64,000 nucleotides of DNA from Symbiodinium microadriaticum (GCA_001939145.1 LSRX01000685.1:97102-161101); one strand, 5' to 3'; shown: positions 1 to 10,205, counted from the stretch's first letter. Made by a program: numbers and translations. The notes: generated from the letters alone by a model not told the origin.

Positions 1-52
1 GGGAGGGGAGGGGAGGGAGGGAAGGGAGAGAGGCAGAGACAGAGAAAGAGAG

Positions 53-91
<39 letters not shown>

Positions 92-120
92 CAGAGAAGA
101 AACAAGAGAGAAAGACAATC
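1..120. repeat. GA-rich microsatellite
   Basis: Purine-only stretch of GGGA and GA units grading into AGAC/AGAG. It is open to the left of the window. No coding signal is seen. Confidence 0.9.
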
Positions 121-783
121 GTCACCTTGACTGCTGGCCGCTGGCCTGGTAGTTGAAATATGACGAGCTTCGACTGTGCAATTTCGGTTTTGGCATATCT
201 CGAGTTGTGTTCATGTAACAGTCTTCATCACATCTACGATTGCCTCAACGTTGCTCTTTCCTTTGCTTCTACATCGGCACATCCCTGGTACAGCCGACAT
301 CACAAAAACGAAAAGGCTGGTGAAAGCGAGCAGCTTGTCAAGGCACGTGCCTGGAGTGTCAAGACTGCTTTGGACTTTTCCAAGTTCTCGCGGTCTTGCT
401 CTACAGCCTCCGCCAACGTCCCGGTGTCCCGACTCAGCCTGCGATTCCACATCATGGGGCGCTTGGACACTGACTGCTCCTACAGTAGAGATGGCTGTGT
501 GCGGGCCAAGAATTGCTGCACATGTGTCGGCCGAAACGGAAACCATAGAAGTTCTCGACAATCAGCTGCAAGAGCAACGCTGATCAACCTACTCTGACTT
601 TCATCCCGAGCCCCCAAAAGTTAAAGGTAACCGGCCCCGAGACTCCATCGTAAACTCCCCGCAAAGCCGTACGGGACACACCAACGTCTTAAGCCAACTC
701 CCAGGCGCTGCTCGACAAAGTGGGCCACGGTCGCATTCTCCTCCTCGGGCCGAGATCGAGACTTTTTCAAGCGGATCGAAGGT
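121..783. other. Unassigned, no convincing gene
   Basis: Open frames overlap on both strands. The least implausible is a minus-strand frame at about 211-561 with a hydrophobic run (LLAFTSLFVFVMSAVPGMC), followed in frame by TGA and more open sequence. It has no recognised domain and no clear splice sites. It could be a decayed exon or chance. Confidence 0.3.
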
Positions 784-950
784 TTTAAAGGATAGGCGGT
801 TCACTTGTGACTTCTGTCGGGTGTCACCTGTGACTTCTCGAGAGGCGCCTCGCTTGTGACTTCTGTCGGGTCTCACCTGTGACTTCTCTAGCCACCGAAT
901 TTGCAACACCTCTCAGCAAAAATGCATGAAATCACTTGTGACTTCTCTGG
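784..950 (+). repeat. Tandem repeat, left arm flanking the telomere-like array
   Basis: Five copies of a core CACTTGTGACTTCT or close variants occur, several joined by GTCGGGTGTCAC. A TTTTAAAGGA motif sits just outside. The same core occurs inverted at 2905-2990, so the two clusters bracket the telomere-like array as an inverted pair. Confidence 0.75.
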
Positions 951-987
951 CTTCGGATCGTGTTTCAACCTTGCATCTTGGACTTCA

Positions 988-2370
988 AAGTTCAGGGATT
1001 AGGGTTCGGGGTTTAGTTTAGGGTTTGGGGCTTGAGGTTTGGGGTGTAGGATTTAGGGTTTAGGGCTCAGGGTTTAGGGTTAGGCTTTGCGGTTTGCGGT
1101 TTGGGTTTGGGGTTTGGGGTTCAGAGTTCGCGCTTTAGGGCTAGGGTTCAGGGTTTACGGTTTAGGGTTTGGGGTGCAGGGTTTAGGGTTTGGGGTTCAG
1201 CATGTAGGGTTTAGGGTTTAGGGTTTGGGGTTTTGGTTTAGGGCTTCGGGTTCAGGGATTAGGGTTTGGGATTTAGGGTTTAGGGTTTAGGGTCAGGGTT
1301 TAGGGTTAAGCTTTGGGGTTTGCGGTTTGGGTTTGGGGTTTAGGGTTAGGGCGGTCTAGGGCTAGGGCTCAGGGTTTACGGTTTAGGGTTTGGGGTGCAG
1401 GGTTTACGGTTTGGGGTTCAGCATGTAGGGTTTAGGGTTTAGGGTTTAAGGGTTTAGGGATTCGGGTTTAAGGGTTTAGGGTGTAGGGTCTAGAGGTTAA
1501 GGGTTTAAGGCTTCGGGTTCAGGGATTCGGGTTTGGGATTTAAGGGTTGAGGGTTTAGGGTCGAGGGTTTAGGGGCTAGGGTTAAAGGTTCAGTGTTTAG
1601 GGTTTAGGCTTGAGGGTTGAGGGTTTAGGGTTCAGGATTGGATCGAGGGTTCAGGGTTGTGGGTTCAGGGTTCAGGGTTTAGGGTTTGGTTTAGGGTGTA
1701 GGATTTAGGGTTTAAAGTTTAGGGATTAGGGTTCGGGGTTTAGTTTAGGGTTTGGGGCTTGGGGTTTGGGGTGTAGGGTTTAGGGTTTAGGGCTCAGGGC
1801 TCAGGGTTTAGGGTTAGGCTTTGGGGTTTGCGGTTTGGGTTTGGGGTTTGGGGTTCAGAGTTCGCGGTTTAGGGCTAGGGTTCAGGGTTTACGGTTTAGG
1901 GTTTGGGGTGCAGGGTTTAGGGTTTGGGGTTCAGCATGTAGGGTTTAGGGTTTAGGGTTTTGGTTTAGGGCTTCGGGTTCAGGGATTAGGGTTTGGGATT
2001 TAGGGTTTAGGGTTTAGGGTTTAGGGTCAGGGTTTAGGGTTAGGCTTTGGGGTTTGCGGTTTGGGTTTGGGGTTTGGGGTTCAGAGTTCGCGGTTTAGGG
2101 CTAGGGTTCAGGGTTTACGGTTTAGGGTTTGGGGTGCAGGGTTTAGGGTTTGGGGTTCAGCATGTAGGGTTTAGGGTCTAGGGTTTAGGGTTTGGGGTTT
2201 TGGTTTAGGGCTTCGGGTTCAGGGATTAGGGTTTGGGATTTAGGGTTTAGGGTTGAGGGTTGAGGGTCAGGGTTTAGGGTTAGGCTTTGGGGTTTGCGGT
2301 TTGGGTTTGGGGTTTGGGGTTCAGAGTTCGCGGTTTAGGGCGCGGTTTAGGGCTAGGGTCAAGCTTTGGG
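988..2370 (+). repeat. Degenerate TTTAGGG (telomere-type) array with higher-order unit
   Basis: About 1.4 kb of imperfect TTTAGGG heptamers with variants such as TTTGGGG, TTCAGGG and TTCGGG. The variants form a higher-order pattern: a block starting GCTTTGGGGTTTGCGGTTTG recurs near 1084, 1312, 1813, 2043 and 2283. Each block carries the same ordered variants (GGTGCAGGG, TTCAGCATGTAGGG, GGGCTTCGGGTTC). Spacing is roughly 230-240 bp, with one longer gap. TTTAGGG is the known dinoflagellate and plant-type telomere repeat. Here it is interstitial and has evolved as a satellite. Open frames across it are not genes. Confidence 0.9.
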
Positions 2371-2904
2371 GTTTCTAGGACGAAAGACCGTGGCCAAGTT
2401 TTCCGGGAAATAATTGCTTGATTTTTTTCCCTGGAAACCGCCCTGCGTGCCCTGTGTAATTGAGGTGAGGGATGAGAGGAATATGGGCAGCAGTCGAAAA
2501 CCCTTACCATTGTAATTGTGGGCTCTTGAACAGTTTGGACATTTCTGGATTGAAACACTGAGACGGTTGGGTCTGAGGTTGACAAGCTTGCATGTTCTTG
2601 GGTTCCAAACTGTAATGCTTGAAGCTTATTTCTGTTACACCCACAAAAAAACATCCCCAGGTATATACGCGCACCGAGGCAGTTCCGGGCGAAACCTCCG
2701 AAAAAGACGCCGGTTTTTGCATCAAAACGATCAACCTCATGGGCATCATGGGCAGATCCTCCTGAGCATCTTGGGCACCATGAAAGAGGATGGAGGGGAG
2801 GAGGTGGAAGAGGGAGGAGAAGGGGGAGGAGAGCGAGGGAGGGTCGCCGAGGTAACCAAAGATCCAAAAGTCGCGACATTGCAGCATTTTGTAGGGGCAG
2901 AGAC

Positions 2905-2990
2905 TGAGAAGTCACAAGTGACACCGGCAGAGAAGTCACAAGTGACACCCGACAGAAGTCACAAGCGACCCCTCTACCGTTTTAAAGGAG
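2905..2990 (-). repeat. Tandem repeat, right arm flanking the telomere-like array
   Basis: Inverted copies of the 784-950 repeat: AGAAGTCACAAGTGACAC three times, ending beside TTTTAAAGGAG. This matches the TTTTAAAGGA at the outer edge of the left arm in inverted orientation. Confidence 0.75.
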
Positions 2991-3846
2991 AGGTGATTCT
3001 GGTTTTGCCTCCCACCTAGCTAGGACGAAGCCCGCATTGCAGGGTACAGTTGAAGGTTACTCTGTGGAATTTGGGGTTGAAAGCTTAGGGCTTATAAAGG
3101 GTGTCGGCACTCACACCCGAACTCTCCAGGCTAGCCTTATAGGGTTTTGACGCTCGCACGCGGACAAGCCAGGAAAGGCCTGGAATCAGTGCCAGCGAGA
3201 CGAAAATGTAAGAAGCCAGGTTAGTCGCCGCTCGTCGTCGTCATTTGCGCTTGAAGGTTTAGGGTTTCATTATAGTAATAAGGTCCTCGCTGAGATCACC
3301 AGAGAGGCAATCAAAGAGTAGCACCGCAGGCGACGAAAAATTTTAGGAAGTCGGAGGTTTGATGCTGACCTCCAGCAGCTTCTAGCGATGCTTGAACGGG
3401 CTCAGGTCCAAATCCTATTGAGCTACCCCCTGCCCTATCCAGATAGTACGCTCGGGGTACTCAAGCTTAGACTTTGCTTTAGGACTTTGGGGTCTTCCTC
3501 AGTGTGGACCACTCCTTCTTGCCTCGCATACTCCCCAAGTGCCACGGCTCGTAGCCCCGACGTTCAGTCTTCAAGCGCAGCTTAAAGACACCGGGCTCTG
3601 CAGTCTGTTCGGGGAAATTGGATTCCCGCAGGCGTCAAATGACAATTCAGGCCCTGTATAATAGCATGGAAGCAATCCAAAGCTCATGCAGGTAGAATGC
3701 ACCGGGCTATTGCGGTGCAGAGCTTGGTTTGGCATTCGACAGCAAGCCCCCCTAAAGCAACTTCCTTGCTGCCAGTGAAAAAATGTGTTCCCTCCTTTTC
3801 CTCTCCTATTGTAAGGGTTGAGCAGAATCGGATAGACGACACTCCC
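2991..3846. other. Unassigned sequence
   Basis: No supported gene, RNA or transposon. It contains short isolated TTTAGGG-like words and two phrases about gene-like 'GCTCACACCCGAACTC' type repeats seen elsewhere in the window. Open frames are short and without domain character. Confidence 0.4.
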
Positions 3847-3963
3847 TGATTCAATTCTGGGACCTGGACCTCGCGGGCACTCTTGAGCTCACCCCGCAGG
3901 TCGCGCAGGGCCTTCTCGCGAGTGGAAGAGTCCACGGCCTTGCGCCAAGGCTCGGGTACAGTT
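3847..3963 (-). CDS. Candidate exon, charged coiled coil
   Basis: The minus-strand frame contains VDSSTREKALRDLRGELKSA, an alternating basic/acidic heptad-like helix, preceded by TVPEPWRK. The frame stays open 3' of this but loses protein-like composition after about 3847. No start codon or recognised domain. It is probably one exon of a minus-strand gene whose other pieces lie at 4.46-6.40 kb. Splice sites were not resolved, and function is unknown. Confidence 0.35.
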
Positions 3964-4142
3964 TGGGCTGTAGGGTTGAGATGGCCCGATGGTCCAACCC
4001 CGAAAGGATCCCAACGGAGTCGACCTTCTCAGTTGCGGTGGCTCTTGCTTTCATGTTTTGGATGTTCGGGAGGAACTGGTCAGCTTTCAGAATGCAAGGC
4101 TGCAAGGGACATCTCACAACACTTCCACCCTTTTACTAAACA

Positions 4143-4475
4143 CCCCCCCTAATAATAAAAACACTTTGGGCACAATCCTCCAGAAATCATCCCTGCACTT
4201 TAAAACCTATTCTGAATTGGGGGGGTTAGGGCTAAAGGTTCAAGGTTTAGGGTGACACTCCCTTGCTCAGCTCTCTATCTTTTTTGAGCTGCCTCGGTCT
4301 GTCTGCAGCTCTGTCTGCGTGAGCCTGGCTCTCCGGCCTTCCTCACAGCTCATAGGGCTTGATTGCTAGTGTGGCCAAATCTGACAATAGAGATATAAAT
4401 ACCCCCCTAATAATAAATATCTATTGGGGGCCCCCCCCCGTTTAATATTAGGGGGAAGCGATTAAGCGTTAACGT
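4143..4475. mobile_element. MITE-like repeat pair, copy 1
   Basis: Two successive blocks each begin CCCCCCTAATAATAAA. The first (4143-4240) runs through AAATCATCCCTGCACTTTAAAACC and CTGAATTGGGGG. The second (4401-4470) is a short inverted-repeat structure: CCCCCTAATAATAAA at the left and TTTAATATTAGGGGG at the right (14 of 15 complementary). The same two blocks in the same order recur at 52.35-52.64 kb. The terminal inversion and dispersed copies suggest a miniature inverted-repeat element. The family is not identified. Confidence 0.6.
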
Positions 4476-4558
4476 CGTCTGCCTGCTGCTGGGATTGGGT
4501 TTCGAGCTCCTCCGTGCGCATCTGCAGTTTCGCCGCCAAAGTCTCGGACTCCACGGCC
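4462..4558 (-). CDS. Candidate terminal exon, Gln/Glu-rich coiled coil
   Basis: Minus-strand reading gives AVESETLAAKLQMRTEELET followed by QSQQQADDVNA and a stop codon. This is a textbook amphipathic helix composition. It abuts the right end of the MITE-like repeat, which may itself supply the stop. It is too short to recognise a family, and it is the kind of sequence expected for the last exon of the minus-strand gene candidate in this region. Confidence 0.35.
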
Positions 4559-4641
4559 TATACTTAGTAATTAGCTGTAAAAGGGCTGAAGGTTGGGTTT
4601 GGGGGTTGTGCGGTGCCAATATTGGTTTCGACTCTCACACT

Positions 4642-4716
4642 ACTGGCGCAGGGCAGGAACAAGGTCTCGCGACATGGGTACGGGGCCTTGATCATGACCT
4701 GGATGTTTTGCTTTGA
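4642..4716 (-). CDS. Candidate exon
   Basis: The minus-strand frame reads SKQNIQVMIKAPYPCRETLF then LPCAS. It has protein-like composition and no stops. It has no recognised domain and is listed only because it lies between other coding-like pieces on the same strand. Confidence 0.2.
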
Positions 4717-5170
4717 TAGGAATGACTGTGTATTTGCGATTGAACGGCATTCGTCACTCTAACTGCGAAAGAACGAAAGCCGCACATGGCACAACAGGCT
4801 CGTTAGCCCCAGGACTCCATTCATGAAAAGAAAGCAGGAAGCAGAGAGCAAAAACACTGTCTAACTGTATACATCCATACAGACATAAGCCCAAATTCTA
4901 TGCCCCTTTTGGAAACTCGACCAGTAGCTCCTATGCCTCCACTCTCAACCCTGCCTTGGACTTGGTGTTGACTACCTGCTCCTTGTAACAAAACCGGGCC
5001 ACCAAGTAAGCTTGGAAGCAACCAGACAGTCTCGAGGGAATAAGCCGTGTCGCGTCTTGCAGAGGTAGATGCTAGGATAGCGCCCAGGGGTTGAGGACTA
5101 AAGCCCCAAAAGCCTCGCAGCAGAAACCGTAAACCCCGGCAGTTGCAGCTGAAAGTCTCGCGCTTGCAGG

Positions 5171-5425
5171 TCACGTGCCCGCCTCTGGAACCTGGGATAA
5201 GGGTCCCTTGACTGCCCCGTGCGCCCACAATTGCCCCGACCTACGACCATGAAGACCCTCAGAACCAAAGGCCCAAAGGCTCAAGCCGTGAGATGCCATA
5301 AGCCAAAGGAGCACAGTCTTCTGGTCGCTCATCTCTTCCAATCGCTGGTTCAGTTGTCGCACTTCCCGGATGTGAGCCTTGTCCTGGTTCAGCGCTGGAA
5401 TGATGCCACAAGAACGATTCCGATT
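5171..5425 (-). CDS. Candidate exon, coiled coil
   Basis: The open frame contains ALNQDKAHIREVRQLNQRLE followed by EMSDQKTVLLWLM, a charged helix passing into a hydrophobic stretch. It lies directly downstream of the membrane-segment exon at 5428-5607 and on the same strand. The frame runs to a TGA at 5171-5173 through less protein-like sequence, so the true exon probably ends near 5230. Family unknown. Confidence 0.35.
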   Translation of the reverse strand, partial: NRNRSCGIIPALNQDKAHIREVRQLNQRLEEMSDQKTVLLWLMASHGLSLWAFGSEGLHGRRSGQLWAHGAVKGPLSQVPEAGT

Positions 5426-5427
5426 CA

Positions 5428-5607
5428 CTCAGAGAACCCCGCAGCGCAAGACGCAATGTGGTAAGGCTCCTGTTTCATGAGGAGCTCTTCCACGGCATGG
5501 TGTTGCCGCACTTGAAGAACCCACAATCCCAGCATCAGGAGGGCCACAAGCAGGACACCGGAGCCGAAGGAGTAAAGGGCTCCCCTCGACGGTGCGAACG
5601 AGGACAC
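5428..5607 (-). CDS. Candidate exon, single membrane helix
   Basis: Begins after a good acceptor (CTGTCAG|G, the AG|G context common in dinoflagellates). It encodes SSFAPSRGALYSFGSGVLLV, then ALLMLGLWVLQVRQHHAVEE, i.e. one hydrophobic helix of about 18-20 residues followed by a polar, charged tail. Donor not resolved. Together with the neighbouring coiled-coil pieces it suggests a membrane-anchored coiled-coil protein. The name is unknown. Confidence 0.4.
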
Positions 5608-6093
5608 CTGACAGCAGCACAAAGCCCGGTCAGGGTTCGGAATTCCGTGCCGAACAGCTTCCACACAAGCGCTCCGAAATGCATGCACTCTTGTCACCAC
5701 ATTAGGGGATGTGGCCCGAAATGCATCGACAGCCTGCTCAACTAAGCAGAGGAACGGTGCGTTTGGACTTGTCTATCTTCGCCTTTTCTTCCTCGATTGG
5801 GTGCGGAGCTTTCTGAGCCTCCGCGTGCTTCCCCTGGCAGCACAAAGGACGTTGCTCCAATGTTGCAGTGCACCTAGGAGCACCCCCCCCCCCCGGAGTG
5901 CACAGCTCAGAAGCATCACCTAAAGATGCCGGGAGATTGAGGAGATCTGGCCCTTGGGCCTGCGCCTGAGCCCTCCAAAACTCGGGGGGGGCAGCGGGTC
6001 TCGGAACCCTCATGGCAGGTCGTCTCCGGGGCGGCCTCGTGGCTTTCTGGCGCGGCCTCGGCGATGATTTGGGTGCAAAGGGTGGAGACCTTA

Positions 6094-6396
6094 CACAGAG
6101 TTCGGCTTCTGGAGCTGAAGGAGATAGGGAGCGAAGGAGCTGGTGGCTTGAGGGACCTTGCGGATCTTCTGGGATTCTTGCGAGCTTTGGTCCAGCTGAT
6201 CACCCTTGTTCTTCTTTCGCACTTGGACAAGGAGCCGAGGCACATGACGCGTTGGACTGACACCGTTCAGCGGCGTCTCAACCAGCTGCAACGGGTCGTC
6301 TCATGCAGACTGCCGTACAATGTGGAGCTCATAGTTTCTTCGCTTCGCTACACCCTCCAGCAAAGTGTAGCCAGGGTATCCACCAACCAACATATC
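6094..6396 (-). pseudogene. Coding-like exon with in-frame TGA
   Basis: The minus-strand frame reads DMLVGGYPGYTLLEGVAKRR, NYELHIVRQSA, then TGA (6301-6303), then DDPLQLVETPLNGVSPTRHV and a basic, polar tail to KPNSV before TAA. Composition is protein-like on both sides of the TGA in one frame, so a CGA-to-TGA change in a once continuous exon is the simplest reading. A canonical-looking GTAAGT lies upstream on the same strand (about 6454-6459) and GTAAGG near the 3' end. No domain recognised. A recoded TGA is a remote alternative. Confidence 0.4.
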
Positions 6397-6624
6397 TTAT
6401 TCAACTTCCCAAATAAGAATGTCGATTTTCCTTCGCAGCGGACTCACCTCTGAACTTACAGTGTCAAAGATTGCAGTCGATATAGTGGCGTAAAGCCACC
6501 TGCCCAGCTGAAACAGCAGCACCATGCTGGGACCAAGGCTGGAGGCACGATGCCAGGTAGGCCCTCTGCCCGGCATGCCGGGCGAAAACCTGAGCGAAAG
6601 TGACATCGACAAAGCTGGTTCTGG

Positions 6625-7200
6625 TTCAATATAATATACTATAACACAATATAATACAATATAACATAACATACTACAATATACAGTATCACAAAGGACA
6701 TGAGGACAGAGGACAGCCCATGGGTTCGGCCCAGGCTTGAACATGAAGCCCGGATGCCATCCCTCTGAACCCCCCGGAAATCCCACCCTTCGAGGACCGA
6801 GGCATTCGCCGTGGTCTTGCTTCACCTCTTCCTTGGGACATCGTGCAGAGGAGGCTGTGTGCAGAGCAAGCTTCCATGGAGCTTCCATGTCCAACACCAT
6901 GTAAACTCTATAGGATTTTATGAGATCTTGACATAAACATTGGGGACTCAGGGATTCCCTTTTGAGCTCTGAGCTTCCGAAAGAGGCGGGTCCGAGGTTC
7001 GAGGAGCATCGGGGGATTCCGGGCCTCGGGGCTGCTCGGCCTTCGGGAATGTGGGCCTTTGCTATCCATCTGGGAGGTGTCGTAGACATGCTTGTTCTAT
7101 AGCCTCTCTCTCGATATACATATATGTATATGGATATATATATATATATACATACATATAGTCTAAAAAACATGTAATATAGTTAGACGTTTTACCTTGC
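6625..7200. repeat. AT-rich stretch with ATA/TATA microsatellites
   Basis: Contains ATAATACAATATAACATA-type degenerate repeats near 6630-6690 and a TA-rich run at 7110-7160. No gene supported between them. Confidence 0.6.
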
Positions 7201-7495
7201 CTTATCCGATCATATTTACCTTATCTTGCCTGATCTTTTCTTATGCTATACTGTAGTATATTGCGTTTTTACACACGCACCTACTGACTATGCTATTTCA
7301 TCTTACCTTTTGTTGTGTTATGATATATCTGCATTGTATTTTGCTACCTCATCGAACATCATGGCTATGTTAAACTACCTTATCTACGTTGCATTAAATT
7401 GCATTACACTAAATTCTGCTATATCACGTTATGCTATATTATATCATTTTGTAGTATGTTACATAATGCATTACATATGCCTAGTGTCTATACAT

Positions 7496-7558
7496 AAATC
7501 ATACATACATACATACATACATACATACATACATACATACATACATACATACATACAG

Positions 7559-7589
<31 letters not shown>

Positions 7590-7590
7590 C

Positions 7591-7623
<33 letters not shown>

Positions 7624-7632
7624 CATGCATGC
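7496..7632 (+). repeat. (CATA)n microsatellite
   Basis: Long runs of CATA tetramers interrupted twice by GTTA or TTTA. They end in CATG units and cause a spurious YIHT-repeat open frame. Confidence 0.95.
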
Positions 7633-7644
7633 ATGCACATGTAC

Positions 7645-7735
7645 ATACCTACCTACCTACCTACCTACCTACCTGCCTGCCTGCCTGCCTGCCTACCTAC
7701 CTACCTACCTACCTACCTACCTACGTACCTACCTT
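7645..7735 (+). repeat. (CTAC)n/(CTGC)n microsatellite
   Basis: Tetramer run CTAC changing to CTGC and back to CTAC. It creates spurious PTYL-repeat frames. Confidence 0.95.
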
Positions 7736-7793
7736 CATTTGTTACATGCGACAGCCAGTTTTGCAAACGGACTTCAGTGCATAGGACTCGCCA

Positions 7794-7838
7794 ACACACA
7801 CACACACACACACCCCCGCGCGCGCGCACACACACCGC
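7794..7838 (+). repeat. (CA)n/(CG)n dinucleotide repeat
   Basis: CA run, short CG run, then CA again. Confidence 0.9.
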
Positions 7839-8116
7839 ACCACTCAGGGACACGAAGGATTCCAATACAAAGTGGAGGAGAGAGCGAGACGGGAATACCT
7901 GAATACCTACTCGCCGAAGACTGGCAGGGGTCGCCCGCAAAGGCTCTGTCTTTTATCCTTTACCGTATAGGTACAGGGTTCGACAAAAGAACACAAGGTC
8001 TTACAGGAGAGTGCTTCTAGGGTTCAGTCCGGGGAGCTGTCGTATGCTCCGGATCCTCGTGTGCACCTTCCTCCTGCACCGACCGGACTACTGCTCCGAA
8101 TGAGCTGCTGTATCAT

Positions 8117-8570
8117 AGGGGCCTGAAGAACTAGAACAGGGTTTTGGGGCATGTCACAATACAGCTTTACAGTATAACTCTATGGAATAGTACTGACAAA
8201 CATTCAGACCGGGATTGTAGTCCATGAAAGCTCTATCTACCAGTGAGCCCCATCCTCGGCCATGTGGTGTTCTGAAAAGTTCAAGAAAACTCAGCAATGC
8301 TGAGAGAAAACCTGGAAAGAGGTAGAACTTGAGCCAAAGGCTTGCAGCCGGGCATTGCTCTGAGATCTCCAGCGGATCTGAAGCCACGATTCCTCCGACC
8401 GTCTGTGCGCATCCCTGCAGCCGCCAAAACGCTGAGATCTCAGCTTTGATGGTGCTGTACCTTGAGTAATGCAGGGGGCCATGTACCGACAGACGCCAAA
8501 GGGGAAGTTGTGACACTCTCATAACTCGGACAATCCAGGCGAGGTCTATCGAGCGCAGTCGCCGAGAAGG
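8117..8570 (+). repeat. Dispersed repeat family A, copy 1
   Basis: Opens with GGGGCCTGAAGAACTAGAAC then AGGGTTTTGGGGCATGTCA, and closes near 8528-8570 with CGGACAATCCAGGCGAGG. The same two landmarks, diverged, reappear at 8893-9075 in the same order and orientation but closer together. A related opening motif lies at 35205-35240. Family unknown. The intervening minus-strand frame (8154-8522) has a hydrophobic run but no clear evidence of being a gene. Confidence 0.55.
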
Positions 8571-8892
8571 TTGTTGTTTCTTTCGATGTGTCCTCGTGGG
8601 AATCGAAAGCTTGGCTTCGGGAGGTACAAAAACAAGCCTGCGATGCGCATTGCTCCTACCCCTGTGAAGTTTGCTGGGACCCCCTGAATCCTAAACCATG
8701 GGAGCCTTCAACCCTCAAAGCCCCCTAGCTGTACCCTCAAAGCCCTGTTGCGCCCAAAATCTGAACGCTAAACCCTGAACTAGGCCCGACACCCTACCTT
8801 GGCTTTTGCCGAGCGACGCCGAGTTGTCTGGGAAGGCGGGGCTCAAGTCCTCTGCACGCCCACACACACACAGAAGGGGTCGTGTTGATGTA

Positions 8893-9075
8893 CAGGCCTC
8901 AATAATTAGAATAGGGTTTTGGATATGTCATATTATAGCTGTAGCAAGGCTTAGTAAGGAACCCTGAAATAGCATTGGCCATAACTCAAGTCACTGGGTT
9001 ACGTTTTTGGGGCAGAACGGTTGGCGCTCACAACTGGGACAGTCCAGGCGAGGCCTCCGTCGGTAGTCGGCTGGG
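8893..9075 (+). repeat. Dispersed repeat family A, copy 2
   Basis: Contains GGCCTCAATAATTAGAATAG, GGTTTTGGATATGTCA and later GGGACAGTCCAGGCGAGG, matching copy 1 in order. About 270 bp present in copy 1 is absent here. Confidence 0.55.
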
Positions 9076-10000
9076 CGAAACCAAAGAGAGTATCGATTGA
9101 CAGCATTTGAAGACAAAGCCCGGTACAATAGCAACCTGTGGCCAGGGGAACCGAGCATCAATCCAAACAGAAACCCGTTCTTGCAGGATAACCTAGTTAA
9201 TGGGGAAAGCACAAAATAGTATTGGTGGCTGTTTAGGTCCCAGAAAATTGCCCCCCTCCAAGAAGAAATTCGAAAGTGTGGAGTGACCAGGGACGCTCCC
9301 CATCCGCTCACGGTCCTTCAGCTTCTTCGTCTTGTCGGACTTCTTGTGCAGGTGCTCCTTCCGCAACCGGTGGGCTGTGGGGCCACTTAAGACTTATGGG
9401 GGTGTGGTCTCGGGATTTATCCCCGAACTCCGTGGCTCTCAGTGTCTTCCGCACCATCTCTTTGAGGACAACGGATGCCAACAGGCTTCAGAGTTCAGCG
9501 TTTCGTTCACTGAGCTCTGAGGATTGAGGGCCGAGTCGCTCAAGACTCCGAGATTCAAAGGGAGGCTCGGAGGTTCGGACACTGTCGGGTCAGGCCAGGT
9601 TGTAGCCTCCCATCGAAGAGCCAAATTGTGGGATGAGCGCACAGAACGACGTGTAACCGAAGGCAGCGCCCCAGTCCTTCAAGCTGTCGACGAGAGCCAG
9701 CACCTAGCGACCGGCTCTGCTTTGCTGAAATGCTGTCATGAATCACGCATGGCTGGGGGGAGGCTAGAAATGAAAGTATGAGAGGCGCGATATATACTCG
9801 CGTCAACCGCCTGCAACTGGATTACACACACACACACTGTTGCGATTGTAGAAGCGAGTACTGGAAGCGAACACCATACAAGACCAATGATGTTGAAAAC
9901 AAGCCGCTCCGGAGTGTTTGGAGGCATAATTTGCAGCTGAGGTTGTCAAGTCATGATCTGCACGATATCCTTCTTTGCTGACAAGATGCCGAACTGCCAC
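9076..10000. other. Unassigned sequence
   Basis: No gene supported. Small open frames overlap on both strands and none has domain character. A short CA run lies at 9825-9838. Confidence 0.4.
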
Positions 10001-10029
10001 AGGTATCAGTGAGAGCTCTTCCCCCAACC

Positions 10030-10205
10030 ACTGCGACTAAGACTTCTGCTGCTCCTGACGACGAAGACTACCACCTTTACCACCGCTCGACTACTGGTCG
10101 TACGACTACGGCCAATGCCGCCACTAGTGCTATTACTACCACCACTAGTGCTGCTTCTGCTGCTGCGACTACGACTCCTCCTCCTCCTCCTCCTCCTACA
10201 CTTAA
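10030..10205 (+). repeat. Trinucleotide-rich low-complexity tract
   Basis: Degenerate ACT/GCT/CTC triplets ending in a CTC/CTN run. Open frames here (Thr/Ala-rich on plus, Arg/Ser-rich on minus) are composition artefacts. Confidence 0.7.

Noticed and set aside
2280-2948. 222-residue minus-strand frame at the end of the telomere-like array
   Set aside because: Its C-terminus is a translation of the TTTAGGG-type repeat (KPRTLNPKPQ), and the rest has no domain and conflicts with plus-strand frames.
7496-7735. CRISPR-like or regulatory array
   Set aside because: Simple tetranucleotide repeat without spacers, in a eukaryotic context.
7226-8020. 264-residue plus-strand frame rich in YIHT and PTYL
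   Set aside because: Translation of CATA and CTAC/CTGC microsatellites.
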